64,000 nt of DNA. Source: Planococcus citri. Taxonomy: Eukaryota > Arthropoda > Insecta > Hemiptera > Pseudococcidae. The position numbers and the translations under genes were made by a program. A model generated the notes under the pieces. That model made no database searches and was not told where the DNA came from. It worked only from the letters and a program-made list of their open reading frames with translations. The DNA is taken from the NCBI RefSeq assembly GCF_950023065.1, contig NC_088680.1, positions 30,740,559 to 30,804,558 of the forward strand. Reading direction: 5' to 3'. Below, piece by piece: positions 49,651 through 60,356 of this stretch (position 1 is the first letter of the stretch; each line of letters opens with the position of its first letter).

Positions 49651-50480
49651 TTGCTCTATCAAATTAGGTATTCTGTTTCAGTGGCTTAAAAAGCTAACGC
49701 TCAAGATTAGCCAGCATCTTACTCCGCTGTGCTAGAGCACTAGAATGGACCTAATAATTATTGTGCTTTGTACATACATCCTTTTCGCATTGGCACAGTA
49801 GATAGATGTATTTGAATACCTACTCGTACATCTAAATACTGCCCATATTACTGTTGAATAAAAATGTTTCAGATTGTGTTCAAAAAGAAGTTTTGGCTGG
49901 CAAAAAACTATCCACTATTAAAAATTACTTACTAACTCTGATTGATCAATTGAATGATTACGTTGTTGCCAGTCAGTTGCTATGTCAAATGACACTTTTT
50001 TGACGTGACGATTTTGATGGTGCGTTTGACACTATTTTGGCAGTTTTCGACCAATCAGGAATATGCTGAAAGTATCAAAAACGCGTCAATACTCCGCCAC
50101 CAAACTGGTTTTTGTTACGCGATCATATGTATTTCCATCGATATTCTACTATTCTAGGCTAATAAATCCAACGAGATGATTTATCAACCATTATTGATGG
50201 CAGACTGGTTGAACCATTGCCTCATGCAATGATGCTTGCTATTCCAGTAATTGTACTGAATAGATTTGATTAGTTTTCGTTTCGTTTACGTGTGGTAGTT
50301 GGTAAGTATGTCGAGTTAGGTTGGTGTCTCCAGTTTGTAGACACCAATACCTTGACAGTGTTGTGTTAGGATGTCTGACAAGGTACTGCCTCTGCTTCAC
50401 AACGTGCGAACGTGGCGTTGTTTTGGCAATCTCTCAGCAAATACCTGACAATATTTTGATTACTTTTTGACAAATTTGAA
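49651..50480. other. Intronic DNA; duplicated flank then unassigned
   Basis: 49665-49960 is collinear with 54165-54420 (cagtggctta-aaa-ctaacgct, gatggacctaata). 50319-50351 is a short hairpin (ggtgtctccagtttgtagacacc). No gene. Confidence 0.5.
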
Positions 50481-50482
50481 TA

Positions 50483-50570
50483 CAGTGGAGTCTCGATAAC
50501 TCGAAGCTGAAGGGAGAAGGAGTTGACTTCGATCTATCGGAGTTTTCGAGTCATCAGAGTTCGAGTTGAA
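50483..50570 (+). mobile_element. Pogo/Tigger-like terminal fragment
   Basis: After TA the sequence begins cagtggagtctcgataactc and continues gaagctgaagggagaagg. Later it repeats the theme as tcggagttttcgagtcatca. The CAGTGGA-CTCGATAACTCGAA start is characteristic of pogo/Tigger-class Tc1-mariner relatives. No matching opposite end was seen, so this is one truncated end. Confidence 0.55.
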
Positions 50571-50579
50571 AACTTACTT

Positions 50580-51170
50580 CTGTACCCGGCTTATCACCAA
50601 ACAGTATCGCCAAGTGATTTCAAATGATCGAGTATCTCATCTAATAAATGTAGTGTACTCGTATCTATTGTTCTATGATACTGCCAAAGAATAAAAATGA
50701 AAATAATTGCTTACTCCAGGAACGTTTTCAAGATGCATACGTATATCGTGATCGAAAAGGTATAAGATTGTTGACAAACCTGACTAAACATGGTAAAAAC
50801 CTTCATTTTGAGTTAAAAGCTACATTTAATCTTTCTTGACGAGAGATATTGGTCCTCAAGCCTCAAAGTGGGACATTTTTGAAAAAATTGTGATTTTTTG
50901 TTCTAGATCCTACCCAACTTGTTTTAGGAAAAATGGCCTAGTTCATTCGGTTCCAAAAGGTACTATGTAGGTGAGATTCCGCATCAACTCACGCCGCGCA
51001 TATTTTCAAAATCCTAGACTAATTTTAGAGTCTTACTCGGCGTTTGCAAATTTATTTTATTTTTGGGTAGATAACTTATTTTGAAAATATTTTCTTCGCA
51101 AAGGTATGTGTTTTTTGCATGAATTATGCCAAAACATCAACAGATATAATTTTTGAATCTAGTGTATCTA
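50580..51170. repeat. Large palindromic repeat, copy 5 (left part with its flank)
   Basis: 50605-50760 (tgatttcaaatgatcgagta, gaaaataattgcttactcca) and the following left arm (accttcattttgagttaaaa, ggaaaaatggcctagttcat) are closely similar to 56090-56600. The copy stops at the centre and is followed directly by the start of another copy. Confidence 0.78.
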
Positions 51171-51585
51171 TTGATCTATGATACTGGCTAAGAATAAAAA
51201 TAGAAATAATTGCTTACCCCAGAAACGTTTTTAGAACGCATGTACCTATTATAAAAAATCGCTGATAAAATTAGCTCGGAAGGTCTCTCTCAACGAGAGA
51301 TATCCCATGGAAAAATAATTCTATAAAATTCTATAAAAAACACTGAAAAATTTTCTATAGAATTTTATGTCCAGAATGTACCTATAAAATTTCATCAAAT
51401 CTCATTTAATTTGATTCGCTTGGATAAAATTCTATCAAATTCATATTCTTTTGTTTTAAAAAAATTATATTTAATTAGTAAAAATGGTCTAATTAACGTT
51501 GAAATGTAATTTGCGCTTAAAATGTGAAGTAGTGTAGTAAATTTCATCAAAAAAGCGAAAAAAAAATTTCAAAAAATTTCATTGC

Positions 51586-51660
51586 CAGTGTCTGGGTTTG
51601 AACCTTCATCCTCCCACACCTGAATCTGTTTTCTTAACCACTATACCAACCTGTTCCATG
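51586..51660 (-). pseudogene. tRNA-like segment with Pol III A and B boxes
   Basis: On the minus strand TGGTATAGTGG (51648-51638) fits the A box consensus TRGYNNARNGG, and GGTTCAAACCC (51604-51594) fits the B box. Their 33-base spacing is normal for a tRNA. The acceptor and T stems pair poorly, so this is a tRNA relic or the head of a tRNA-derived SINE, not a working tRNA. Confidence 0.7.
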
Positions 51661-52290
51661 AGAGAAGAGGTATTAAGAAAATTTATATTCTCTTTTCCAG
51701 GGTCTGGACTTACAAAATTTTCAGGATTGTTTGATCAAATTTTATAAAATCAGGTAGAGTTTGATTAAATTTGATCAAACTTGATCAAGATAGATATCTT
51801 GTCATACAGAAATTTTTTTCAGTGAAACAGAAGTTCATAACTTTTATCCAGTTTTATGCAATTCTATAAAATTGGATAAAATAAAAGTATAACAAATTAA
51901 CTAAGTGATGCATACTTTGATCAATTTTGATATAGCTTTATAAAAGTTGATCAAACAATATCATAGTTTATATAACTTTCAAGAATAAGTTATATCCAAC
52001 TTTATAAAACTTTATACTGATTCATCAACTTTTACAAATCTTTATAAAATCACATCAAACTTTTTGTATTGTACTACATCAAACTTCATCAAACTTTATC
52101 AACTTTCACCAATTTTTATAAAATTTAATAAAATTTTGTGTATTTACTACATCAAACTTTATCAATTTTTACCAATTTTTATAAAATTGAATAAAACTTC
52201 ATGTTTATATTTCATCAAATTTCATCAAACTTCATAAAACTTTATCAATTTTTATGAAATTATAGAAAACTTTACATTCACAGTAGAAGA

Positions 52291-52989
52291 CCCCGCGGCA
52301 AAAAGGGTTCAGCTGAAATTTTTATGATTCCGAGAAAATCGCAAAAAACGTGTATGCCTTAAGTATATCACATTAGGAGATGGAAACTGTACTAAAAGAT
52401 AGCATTTGTAATGACAAAAAAATTTAAAAAAAAAAAAAAAAATTCAACACACCTCCTAGCAATTGCACGCTCATGTGCAGCTGAACCCTTTTGCACCTTT
52501 TCTGAAAATCGAGTAGAAAGTTTTTATACGTAAATAAAAATTATTTATGAGTCATTGAATGCATAACGTTTGATCAATAAGGTATTACAATATCAAAATA
52601 ATGAAAAATATCGAAAGTCAGTACATTATGAATCACTACATTACAAAAATCAGGGATAGAAAGCTTTGTTCATTTAAACTCATTTCAAACACTGAATTTA
52701 CACAATATTTTTAATGATCATACTCCAACTACACGAAATTTGACCAACGATCATCTTTTCTTATCATGTTCACACAATTGTTTACTGTCGGGGGTAAAAA
52801 GGGTTCAGCTGCAATTGCAGCTGAACCCTTTTTGCCCCCGACGGAAAACAAAATGCTCGAAACTCCGGTAGGATCGCTTCAATCGAACTTTGTGAGTATA
52901 CCATTCGACGCGGACGGTAATTTTACATGAGAATCCGTCATCACCTAGAAAATGTTAAAAACTGCAGCTGAACCCTTTTTGCCGCGGGG
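52291..52989. mobile_element. DNA transposon remnant with 25-bp perfect TIR
   Basis: The ends are perfect 25-base inverted repeats starting ccccgcggcaaaaagggttc and ending agctg. A 56-base palindrome at 52787-52842 repeats the same motif head to head, and a third single copy (cagctgaacccttttgcacc) is at 52479-52498. No transposase. It is nested inside the 51304-53131 element. A clear target duplication was not seen. Confidence 0.88.
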
Positions 52990-53235
52990 TATCCACTGGA
53001 TCTAATCAGATATAATTTTATAAACTTTGATAGAATTCTACAAAACTTGATCAAATTTTTTATCCAATTTGATCAAATAAGATCAAATTTGATAAATTTT
53101 TATTGAATTTTATCGAATCATTTTCCCATGGGGGGTTCTCAAAGTGAGGCATTTTCGAAATAATTGTGGTTTTTCATTCCAGCTCTACCCAACCTGTTTA
53201 GGGAAAAATTACCTAATTTTAGAGTTCTACTCAGC

Positions 53236-53619
53236 TTGTGAGTGTAATTATTGAAAATGTAACGAATTATCTACATACACGCCAAGTACCGGGGACTATC
53301 AGATATTAGCCGAGCTAACAGATCATGCGCGCCATCTGTTAGCAGAATCAAAAAGTTGAAACTGGTTTGAGCATTCGAGCATCTATAGAGGTCAACACTG
53401 AGGAGCTCAGAGTCTCTATAAACTACCCGGCTAGCTCCAAGGTGCTTGTGTAGATGTCACTAGTAAGCAAGCGGGAAACTAATACTAGTAGAAGCTCGAA
53501 AATAAATTTCCATGAGATACGTCATCAACGCGATAGAGGCAACACTAACATAAAGGATGTTAGCCGTTGTATGAGATACCCCCTCGAGCAGTTATGCGAC
53601 TCGATAATGATGACTCAGC
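53236..53619. mobile_element. 384-bp insertion with 7-bp duplication, unknown type
   Basis: This block interrupts copy 6 of the palindromic repeat, which elsewhere reads straight through ctactcagc-gtttgcaaat. ACTCAGC occurs at 53229-53235 and again at 53613-53619, as a 7-bp target duplication would. The block is more GC-rich than its host (gccaagtaccgggg, ccggctagctccaagg). No terminal repeats and no poly-A tail seen, so it may be a SINE-like or truncated element. Confidence 0.7.
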
Positions 53620-54155
53620 GTTTGCAAATATTTTCAAATTTCTTAATTTCGGGTAACTTCATGTTTGGAAAAGAGTTTTTGGCTATTTCAATTAATTTTT
53701 TGAAATTGGTATTTGTAATGACCAAAAAATTGGCATCGCTGCGTTAGAAAATATTCCCTTAATTTCTGAACCGATGTCTTTTGAGGGTCCGGCGTATTTA
53801 ATGTGAATGGTATGAGAAGAAAATATTTTCAGAGCACGAATTCACCCAAAAATAAGCGGTTTACAAATTTTAATTGAACAAAAGTTTGGGTTTCAACAGC
53901 AATTCTACAGGCCGACACTAAAAATTCTAATTGTCGTATTTTGGAACTGGGCCATTTTTTAAAAAGAGATTGGCAGAAGCTAGAGCAAAAACATTATGAT
54001 TTGTTTGAAAATACCCCCTCTTTGTGGACCCATCTCATACATCCTTATCAGAGGCATCTGTAGAGCTAAATTTTGTTTTAGAATGACTTCCTACTCGGAA
54101 TGAAAGTCTTTAGATACGGAATTTCATCAAAATCCTTGCACTTTTTTTTGGCACT

Positions 54156-56089
54156 TTTGCTCTATCAAGTGTTTCAGTGGCTTAAGAAACTAACGCTTCA
54201 AAGCCAGCATATTCACCAGCGTTCTAGAACACTGAGATGGACCTAATATGGTACTTCGTACATCTTTCTCGCATTAGCATGAAGTAAGCATGTTTTAATA
54301 CATCTGAATACTGACTCTATTACTGTTGAATACAAATCTTTCAAATCGTGTCCAAAAAGAAGTTCTGACTGACGAAAAACTATCTACGATAAAAAATTAC
54401 TTACTAATTCTATTCTGATAGACCAACTATGAATTACCATATGTTGGGGCATAAAATTACTTTATCTGGTATTTTAAGATAGTTTAAAAAAAATTATGTG
54501 TAAGTCTCGCTTTAGTGTAGGCTTGCTGTTTTTTTTTTTAAATTATTATTCTGATTTTGGACAAAAATTACATACTTATTAAGTAGTTCTTATAATTTTC
54601 AAACTTTACAAAAGTTTATCACCTGATTGAAAATTGTTTAATGTGTTTTTTTGTTTTGTTTTTTTTTTTGATTGCGTGATCTTGTGGTGTCTTTATAGTA
54701 TGTACTTCCAAGTTCCATATCGTCACATTTAAACGACTAGAAAAGTTCAAATTTCGTTTTTGTCAAGTTCTAGAGCCGTAAAAACAGGCTACTTCTCATT
54801 TTTTCAAAATTTTATAATTTTTTCATAATTTCCTTACGTTAGCTTACTTGAAACTGAAAATTTAATTTACATTTATTCGTGATAGTGGACACTAAATAAT
54901 CACTCTAACAAAAAAAGTTCATAAATTTAGTTTTTTTTTTTTGAAACATGAAACATTTTAAAATTTTTAAAACTTGCGCTCTCGTTGGAAGTGTTAGTCA
55001 TTGACTAAAGAGTTTGGAATTTTTTCCACGTCTTGTCAAAAGGCGAACGTTGATGTTTACAACTTTGAAGTTCCTTAATAACCAAAAAGCTGATACGTTC
55101 TTGTGATCAGCGTACGAGTAGGTACATAGGGATTTTAATTATCTACTGAACTGTTTCTATTTACGCTTTTGCTCTCTTTTTCACACATAAAAGCATGGTC
55201 TGAGACCGCACAACTAAAATTTCAGCTACCTAAATTTCATTTTTCGATTTTTGGTCGACTTAAAAAAACTCAAAATTGACCATTTTCAGTGATGCTTTTC
55301 CTTTAAAAATAATTACGTACTTACTTGATCAACAAAAATTCTGAAAATTAGTCCTCAAACCAACTCGTATTAACCCGCCGGAATCGGAATTTCACCCTTT
55401 CGAGCCATCCTGGAGCGTACGTCGCGTCGTAATTTTCAATCTCTCCAGAGTTTTGAATTTGCTCCAGAAGGCGTGGATAGATTTCTTGGAGACCCCAAAA
55501 TGGCTAAAAATTCTGAAATTCGGACCAGGGGGGGGGGTTGGTTTTAGACTAGATACAGAGATTTGTGCAAATTTTAAAGATTTCTTTGCGAATAGGAAAT
55601 TATGCATTTTTTATTTATGCAGAGTGATTGTATAAATAAATGCTAAGAATTTTCCTTGCTATTAATTTCACACTATGAACTTTACCCACGATGAATTTTC
55701 CCAGGACATTCTGATTTGAGGTACTGTAGGGACGCTGAGGAATCATTTCAAAAAAAAAAAAAAAAAAAAATGATCATGATAATGATAAATGGAAGCGAGA
55801 TTGTGAGATGAATGTGATGTTCAATATTTACGGCGAACTGGGTATGCAATTTTATTAACATCTTGCCATGAACTGACGCTAAACCGAACACTTGAGTAAT
55901 TCAATTGAAATTTTTGAAAAGAAATTACTGCAGCTTAATCATGCGCAGGGCAGCTGTAAACGTTTATATTGGGTTTTAGTTCTGAAATTTCAATTGAGCT
56001 GTTTGGATTTTTTTTGTGCAATAGAGGACTAGAGCAATGAAAACTTGCTTCATGTACCCGGCTTCTCACCAAAAACTACGTATATATCG
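54156..56089. other. Intronic AT-rich DNA with repeat scraps
   Basis: 54165-54420 duplicates 49665-49960. 55085-55120 carries the TTGTGATCAGC dispersed motif. 55435-55500 resembles 23080-23160. 55825-55880 resembles the possible exon at 4213-4324. A poly-A run lies at 55752-55770. No gene. Confidence 0.5.
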
Positions 56090-56900
56090 ACAATTGATTT
56101 CAAATGATCGAGTATCTGATCTAATAAATCTAACGTATCTATTGATCTATGATACTGGCGAAGAATAAAAATGAAAATAATTGCTTACTGCAGGAACGTT
56201 TTCAAGACGCATATGTATACTGTGATGAACATTTTGTTGAAAAACGTCACAGAACGCGGCGATGAAAGCCTTCATTTTGAGTTAAAAGCTACATTGAAAA
56301 AAACTTTAGCTCAGAAGGTCCCTCTTGAGGAGAGATATTGGTCCTCAAAGTGAGGCATTTTCGAAAAAATTGATGGGTTTTTGTTTCAGTTCCCCAAAAT
56401 GTTTTGGGAAAAATGGCCTAGCTCATCCGGTTCCAACAACGTTTACAAATTTGCCAATCTTTTATTTGTGGGTAACTTCATGTTTTGAAAATATTTTCTT
56501 CGCAAAGGTATGTGTTTTTTGCTTGAATTATGCCAAAACATCGAAAGATATAATTTTTGAAACTGTTGAAACTGGAGGAATATTATTAGAACGCAGAAGT
56601 GCCGAATTTTTGGTCATTAGTGCCTATTTCAAAAACTTGAAAAAAAATTAGTGAGTTTTTGGCTATTTCTGTTTATGACTATAAAATTGGCACCACTGCG
56701 GTCAAAAATATTCCTCTTATTTCTGAATCGATATCTTTTGATGGTTCGGCGAATTTAATGTGAATTGTATGAGAAGAAAATATTTTCAGAACAAAAATTT
56801 GACCCTTGCTCAGTAAAACCCTAGAAGTGGTTTTGGAGAAACTCCAGAAAGCTAGTCTACACACTGAAAGCCGATGCTCTTTGAGGCTTTTCTAGAAGTT
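56090..56900. repeat. Large palindromic repeat, copy 7 (flank, left arm, part of right arm)
   Basis: 56090-56230 is the shared flank (tgatttcaaatgatcgagta). The left arm then runs from gccttcattttgagttaaaa to the centre at about 56680 (aacgcagaagtgccgaattt / attggcaccactgcggtc). The right arm is cut at about 56850. The 108-codon plus-strand frame at 56325-56651 is inside this repeat. Confidence 0.78.
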
Positions 56901-59139
56901 GAAAGTCAGTGCAGATTGGGGGGGGGGGTTACTTTCATTGCAAAGTTTAATTATACACTTTGAAAAATGAAGACGATTTCTTGAAATTATGTCAAATGTC
57001 AAACTTTTGAAAACTTTGAATAAAAACCACCAATTTCAAAAATTTCTCCTGGAATTTAGTTCATTTTTATTTTAAACAGTTGAACACTTACATCAAATCT
57101 GACTTGAAATTGAAAAGAATTGCTATAATTACCTATTTCAAATTTCATAATTGACTGTAACTCGAGATCACAATATATTGACCATTGATGTGATTGAGTA
57201 ATCACGTAGGCAGTGAATATAGAATGGTTCTCATTTGACCACAAATTAATTATCTCTCCAGTTCGAGTGTGTAGGTATTATAAGCCAATTGTGCAGGCGT
57301 ATAATATGCGTCCATGGTGTATTCGTATTTCTTTCTCTCGACGTACGTAAGCAAAAAGTTGAAAGAAAATAGAGACGCTCGTCTTCGTCATCATCGTACG
57401 TATATTGCAGCTTTCCACGTAGCCTATTCGCTCGACAAAGGGCAATAACAATATATAGAAAGGGAAAATCAGTTCATTCGTGAAATGTGACCTAAAAGTG
57501 GGTGAAAACCGCCAACGCCAGCAAACGAAAAGCAGTCTTGGCTTCTCGTATACACATACACGAAACGAACTATACGTCGTGGCATGGCTGTAGAATTGGG
57601 GGGATAACATTGCTGTAAACAAATACTTAAGAATGTAGATTGCTAAATACGACTGGTATACGTAACGTACATATACGATATGTATAAATGTGTACATATA
57701 TCGTACGCGAATGGTCGACGAAAACGACTACCACGATGCTTGTTTTCTTCTACTTTGGTATATTTTTTCTCTTTTCGTTTCTTATTGTAAACAAAATACC
57801 CTTACGGTAACATTGTGCGTAAATAAAACTTGGCTCTGGCGAATGTTCATATTTTAGTACAAAACAAGGCTGTGCTCTCTGCTTCAAATATTTCCACGTT
57901 AAACGAGAAGGATATACCATCGTTTGGGATACGTTGAAATTGAACCAGGAGGGGAGAGAAAAACACCAGAAGATGTGCATATAAATAAATTCGCTTTCGA
58001 AATGAAAATAAACGTTATAGCAGTTTTGAAAAAAAGTAAAAAAAAAAATTTTCAGCTCTCGAATATCTAAAGGGTTGTTTCCAATTGAAAAATTGGATAG
58101 GCGAATCAACGTGCGGTTCACTTATTTCGCTTGAAATTACATCCGCCTGGCGTATTAACGACTTGATTTGTTTTCTTGTAATGTTTTTATTTTATTTTTT
58201 CTATTTTTTCCCTCTGTTTTTACTCGCATACGGCGTATATGAGAAAGGTGCAGAGGCTTGGGGGTAAAATAAACAAATGGGTCTCGCTAAACTACGTCAA
58301 TTTCTCAAGCTAACCGAACATCAACTACAATCACGTTGTTTTTTAATTCATCTTCTCCGATAGCTTTATTACATCTGGCTCTCAGGGTATTTCTCCTCCC
58401 ATCTGTGTTTTTATTCGTTCACGTTTGTTTCGTTTTGAATACTATAGAATGAAATTTTTCTTCGCGTCAATTTTAATCGCCTACTAACATTTTTTCGTTT
58501 ACCCGGATCGAGCACAGGAAAAAAAACTCGGTCAAATTGCAAAGCTGAGCTCGGTTGCTGACTGTGGTAGTAATTTTATATGGGGTAAAAACAGTAACAA
58601 TGCAATCATCTGCCTATCGCTTTGTGTCAACATAAAGTGCTATAAAAATCCTAAAAAGCAAAAAAAATGTCTTTATACGTTACTTTTCGCGCTCATTTTC
58701 CTTAAATGTGTATGTTGCTCGTATGGGCGAGGAGCAGAGAACAGGGAGAGAAGCAGAAATTGAACGGTAGCTGGAAAATTTGCTCGGTAAGCGGTGGCGT
58801 GGCTTGGGCTGGGTCGTGCTCGACTCGACTCTAGATTGAAAAACACATTCTCTCGTTTTTACTGAAAATAACGCTGCTGTACTCGACGTAATACTCGGGC
58901 AATTATTTATATACGAGATTTTACTCCCCTCTCCCCCTCCCACCTGCATGCTCGACTCATTCCATCCTATCCTGTTGCTGCTGCTCGGTTCTGACAAAAC
59001 TGTTACGACGACGTTGATAATATTTTTTTACCCCTCGGGCTCTTTACTCGTTCTCATACGTACATGTACGTGTATTACCTTACCTCTTTTGTGTGTAAGT
59101 AATAAGAAACTACATATAAGTTTTTTTTTCACTTTACAG
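56901..59139. other. 3' part of the big intron; complex block
   Basis: 56918-56928 is an 11-base G run. 57250-59100 is complex, CpG-containing and repeat-poor. The minus-strand frames at 57697-57278 (139 codons) and 58121-57750 (123 codons) have no recognised family. It ends in the long T tract and acceptor of the second Ig exon. Confidence 0.45.
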
Positions 59140-59348
59140 CGTCGATACTCGAGAACGAGATTTCAGGAACGCTGAAAGATGGTCAGATGACCGGGTGTTT
59201 GGCCCCAGGGCTTTTTTCATCCCTGGCAAAACACCTGCTCAATTGGCTGTGGATCATGTGCAGGATGCAGACGAAGGCACCTACAGATGCAGAGTGGATT
59301 TCAAATTCGCTCAAACTCGCAACTCAAAAGTCGTCTTGACAGTGATAG
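59140..59348 (+). CDS. Sidestep-family Ig protein, exon for second half of Ig domain 1
   Basis: This is the second half of the same Ig domain. It begins after tttacag and ends at an atag|gtaagt donor, leaving a phase-1 intron as is typical between Ig modules. Its first base completes a Ser codon with the last two bases of the 26428 exon, giving GTPIY-SVDTR as in Side proteins. Recognisable stretches are RDFRNAERWSDD, then FGPRAFFIPGKTPAQLAVDHV, and DADEGTYRCRVDF, which contains the D-x-G-x-Y-x-C motif and the second disulfide Cys; the closing strand is TRNSKVVLTVIG. The frame is open throughout with no damage, so the gene looks intact here. The next exon (Ig2) is not visible before 64000. Together the two exons give about 118 codons, the normal size of one V-set domain. 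Confidence 0.88.
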
Positions 59349-60168
59349 GTAAGTTGTCTGAGAGATTTACAGTTGGCTTTCGTAGATACCTAATAGGTTA
59401 ATTACCTATACGATTAACTCAGCCATCACCATCGTGAGTAATGGAATTGCCTTTTGCGAAAGTATCGATGGCGATATCTTAAACGTTTGCGGTAATTCGA
59501 TTTATCCGCCTAAATGTACACAATCGCTTGTGTTTCTGACATGATTAACGAGATTTTCCACTCAAGATTACCTCGTGTGTGCCGTCGTGTCGTGTCGCGG
59601 CGTCGTCGTCGTCGTACTTGGGCAGAAACAGTGTACTGCTGAACACGCCACGTATCGAGTTATCGCATACGTAAGCCATAACAAAATCGAATTATTCCTC
59701 CGGAGCGCGGGCAATACGCCAGAATATCTTGGTTGGGTAAAAATTACGTACTATACTTACGTGTTATAATGCGGAAAAATCGTTTTTTTTTTTACTACGT
59801 CTTTGTGAGGATATTAGTATAGTTGTTTAGAGGTAATTGCCCTATGGTGAAAATACCCATAGGTAATATGATGCACACGTGCGGGTTGTCAGGTGCATTT
59901 GTTCGGGAAAGTGCTTGAATTTTTGCTGATATACTTTAGTACCTCGAAAGATGAAATGAGGTAAAATAAATGTGAGCTTTTTCTCTGGGAAACAGTACCT
60001 AAGATAATCATAAGTATGGGTAGGTAATGAGTTGCCCATGAAATTTCTTTTTGAAATCAGATGTTCAGTTTTCAAATTACATCTATCATCGAGTTGATGA
60101 AGGATTGTGCAAAAAAAAACTATGTGAAATGACTTCAAAAATTAGGTACATATAGGGAGTTTTGCATT

Positions 60169-60181
60169 AAAAAAAAAAAAA
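60169..60181 (-). terminator. T13 run, possible Pol III terminator
   Basis: On the minus strand gtgagattg is followed by thirteen T. It lies downstream of the 5S-like head and coding relic on the same strand. Shorter T runs precede it (for example at 60370-60377), so its role is uncertain. Confidence 0.35.
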
Positions 60182-60356
60182 CAATCTCACTAAGACCATG
60201 TAGTATATATTAGTCTAATACTGCTCTTGCTGGACTTGATGACTTCATCTTTATTCAATTGATTGTCAACTGTTTTATTGTCTCAACTCCGATAATTGAA
60301 GATGAAAATCATATCATGACACCAGGAAGGCCACTGGCGATATCATGTATTCAATA

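Larger units (their letters stand above)
51304..53131. mobile_element. TIR element with CCCATGG ends, about 1.83 kb
   Basis: The ends are cccatggaaaaataattcta and, inverted, cccatgggaaaatgattcga, each followed by taaaatt-aataaaa. The interior consists mostly of variations on tataaaatt, tcatcaaactt and gatcaaa, so much of it can pair internally. It contains a tRNA-like segment (51586-51660) and a second transposon (52291-52989). It interrupts copy 6 of the palindromic repeat between gagatat and ggt-ctcaaag. No protein-coding frame. Confidence 0.78.
51171..54155. repeat. Large palindromic repeat, copy 6, split by two insertions
   Basis: The repeat starts at 51171 with the tgatactggctaagaataa flank and runs to gagagatat at 51303. 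It resumes after the 51304-53131 element with ggttctcaaagtgaggcatt, and is broken again by the 53236-53619 insertion. It then runs through the right arm to aatttcatcaaaatccttg near 54145. Copies 4 and 7 supply the uninterrupted sequence at both breaks. Confidence 0.8.
26573..59139 (+). other. 32.6 kb intron splitting Ig domain 1
   Basis: The canonical gtaaaa donor and tttttttttcactttacag acceptor bound a 32,567-base intron that interrupts the codon after GTPIY. Most of it is repeat-derived: foldbacks, LINE remnants, a palindromic repeat family and TIR elements, listed separately. These alternate with more complex, CpG-containing blocks. No other plus-strand exon with coding similarity to Ig or FnIII domains was seen in it. 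Confidence 0.8.

Noticed and set aside
51586..51660. Functional tRNA gene
   Set aside because: A and B boxes are good but the acceptor and T stems do not pair, so only a tRNA-derived relic is supported.
56325..56651. 108-codon plus-strand frame
   Set aside because: It lies in a copy of the non-coding palindromic repeat and is not open in the other copies.
57278..58121. Two minus-strand frames of 139 and 123 codons upstream of the second Ig exon
   Set aside because: Checked for a nested gene: no domain, no consistent splice sites and codon content like the surrounding intron.
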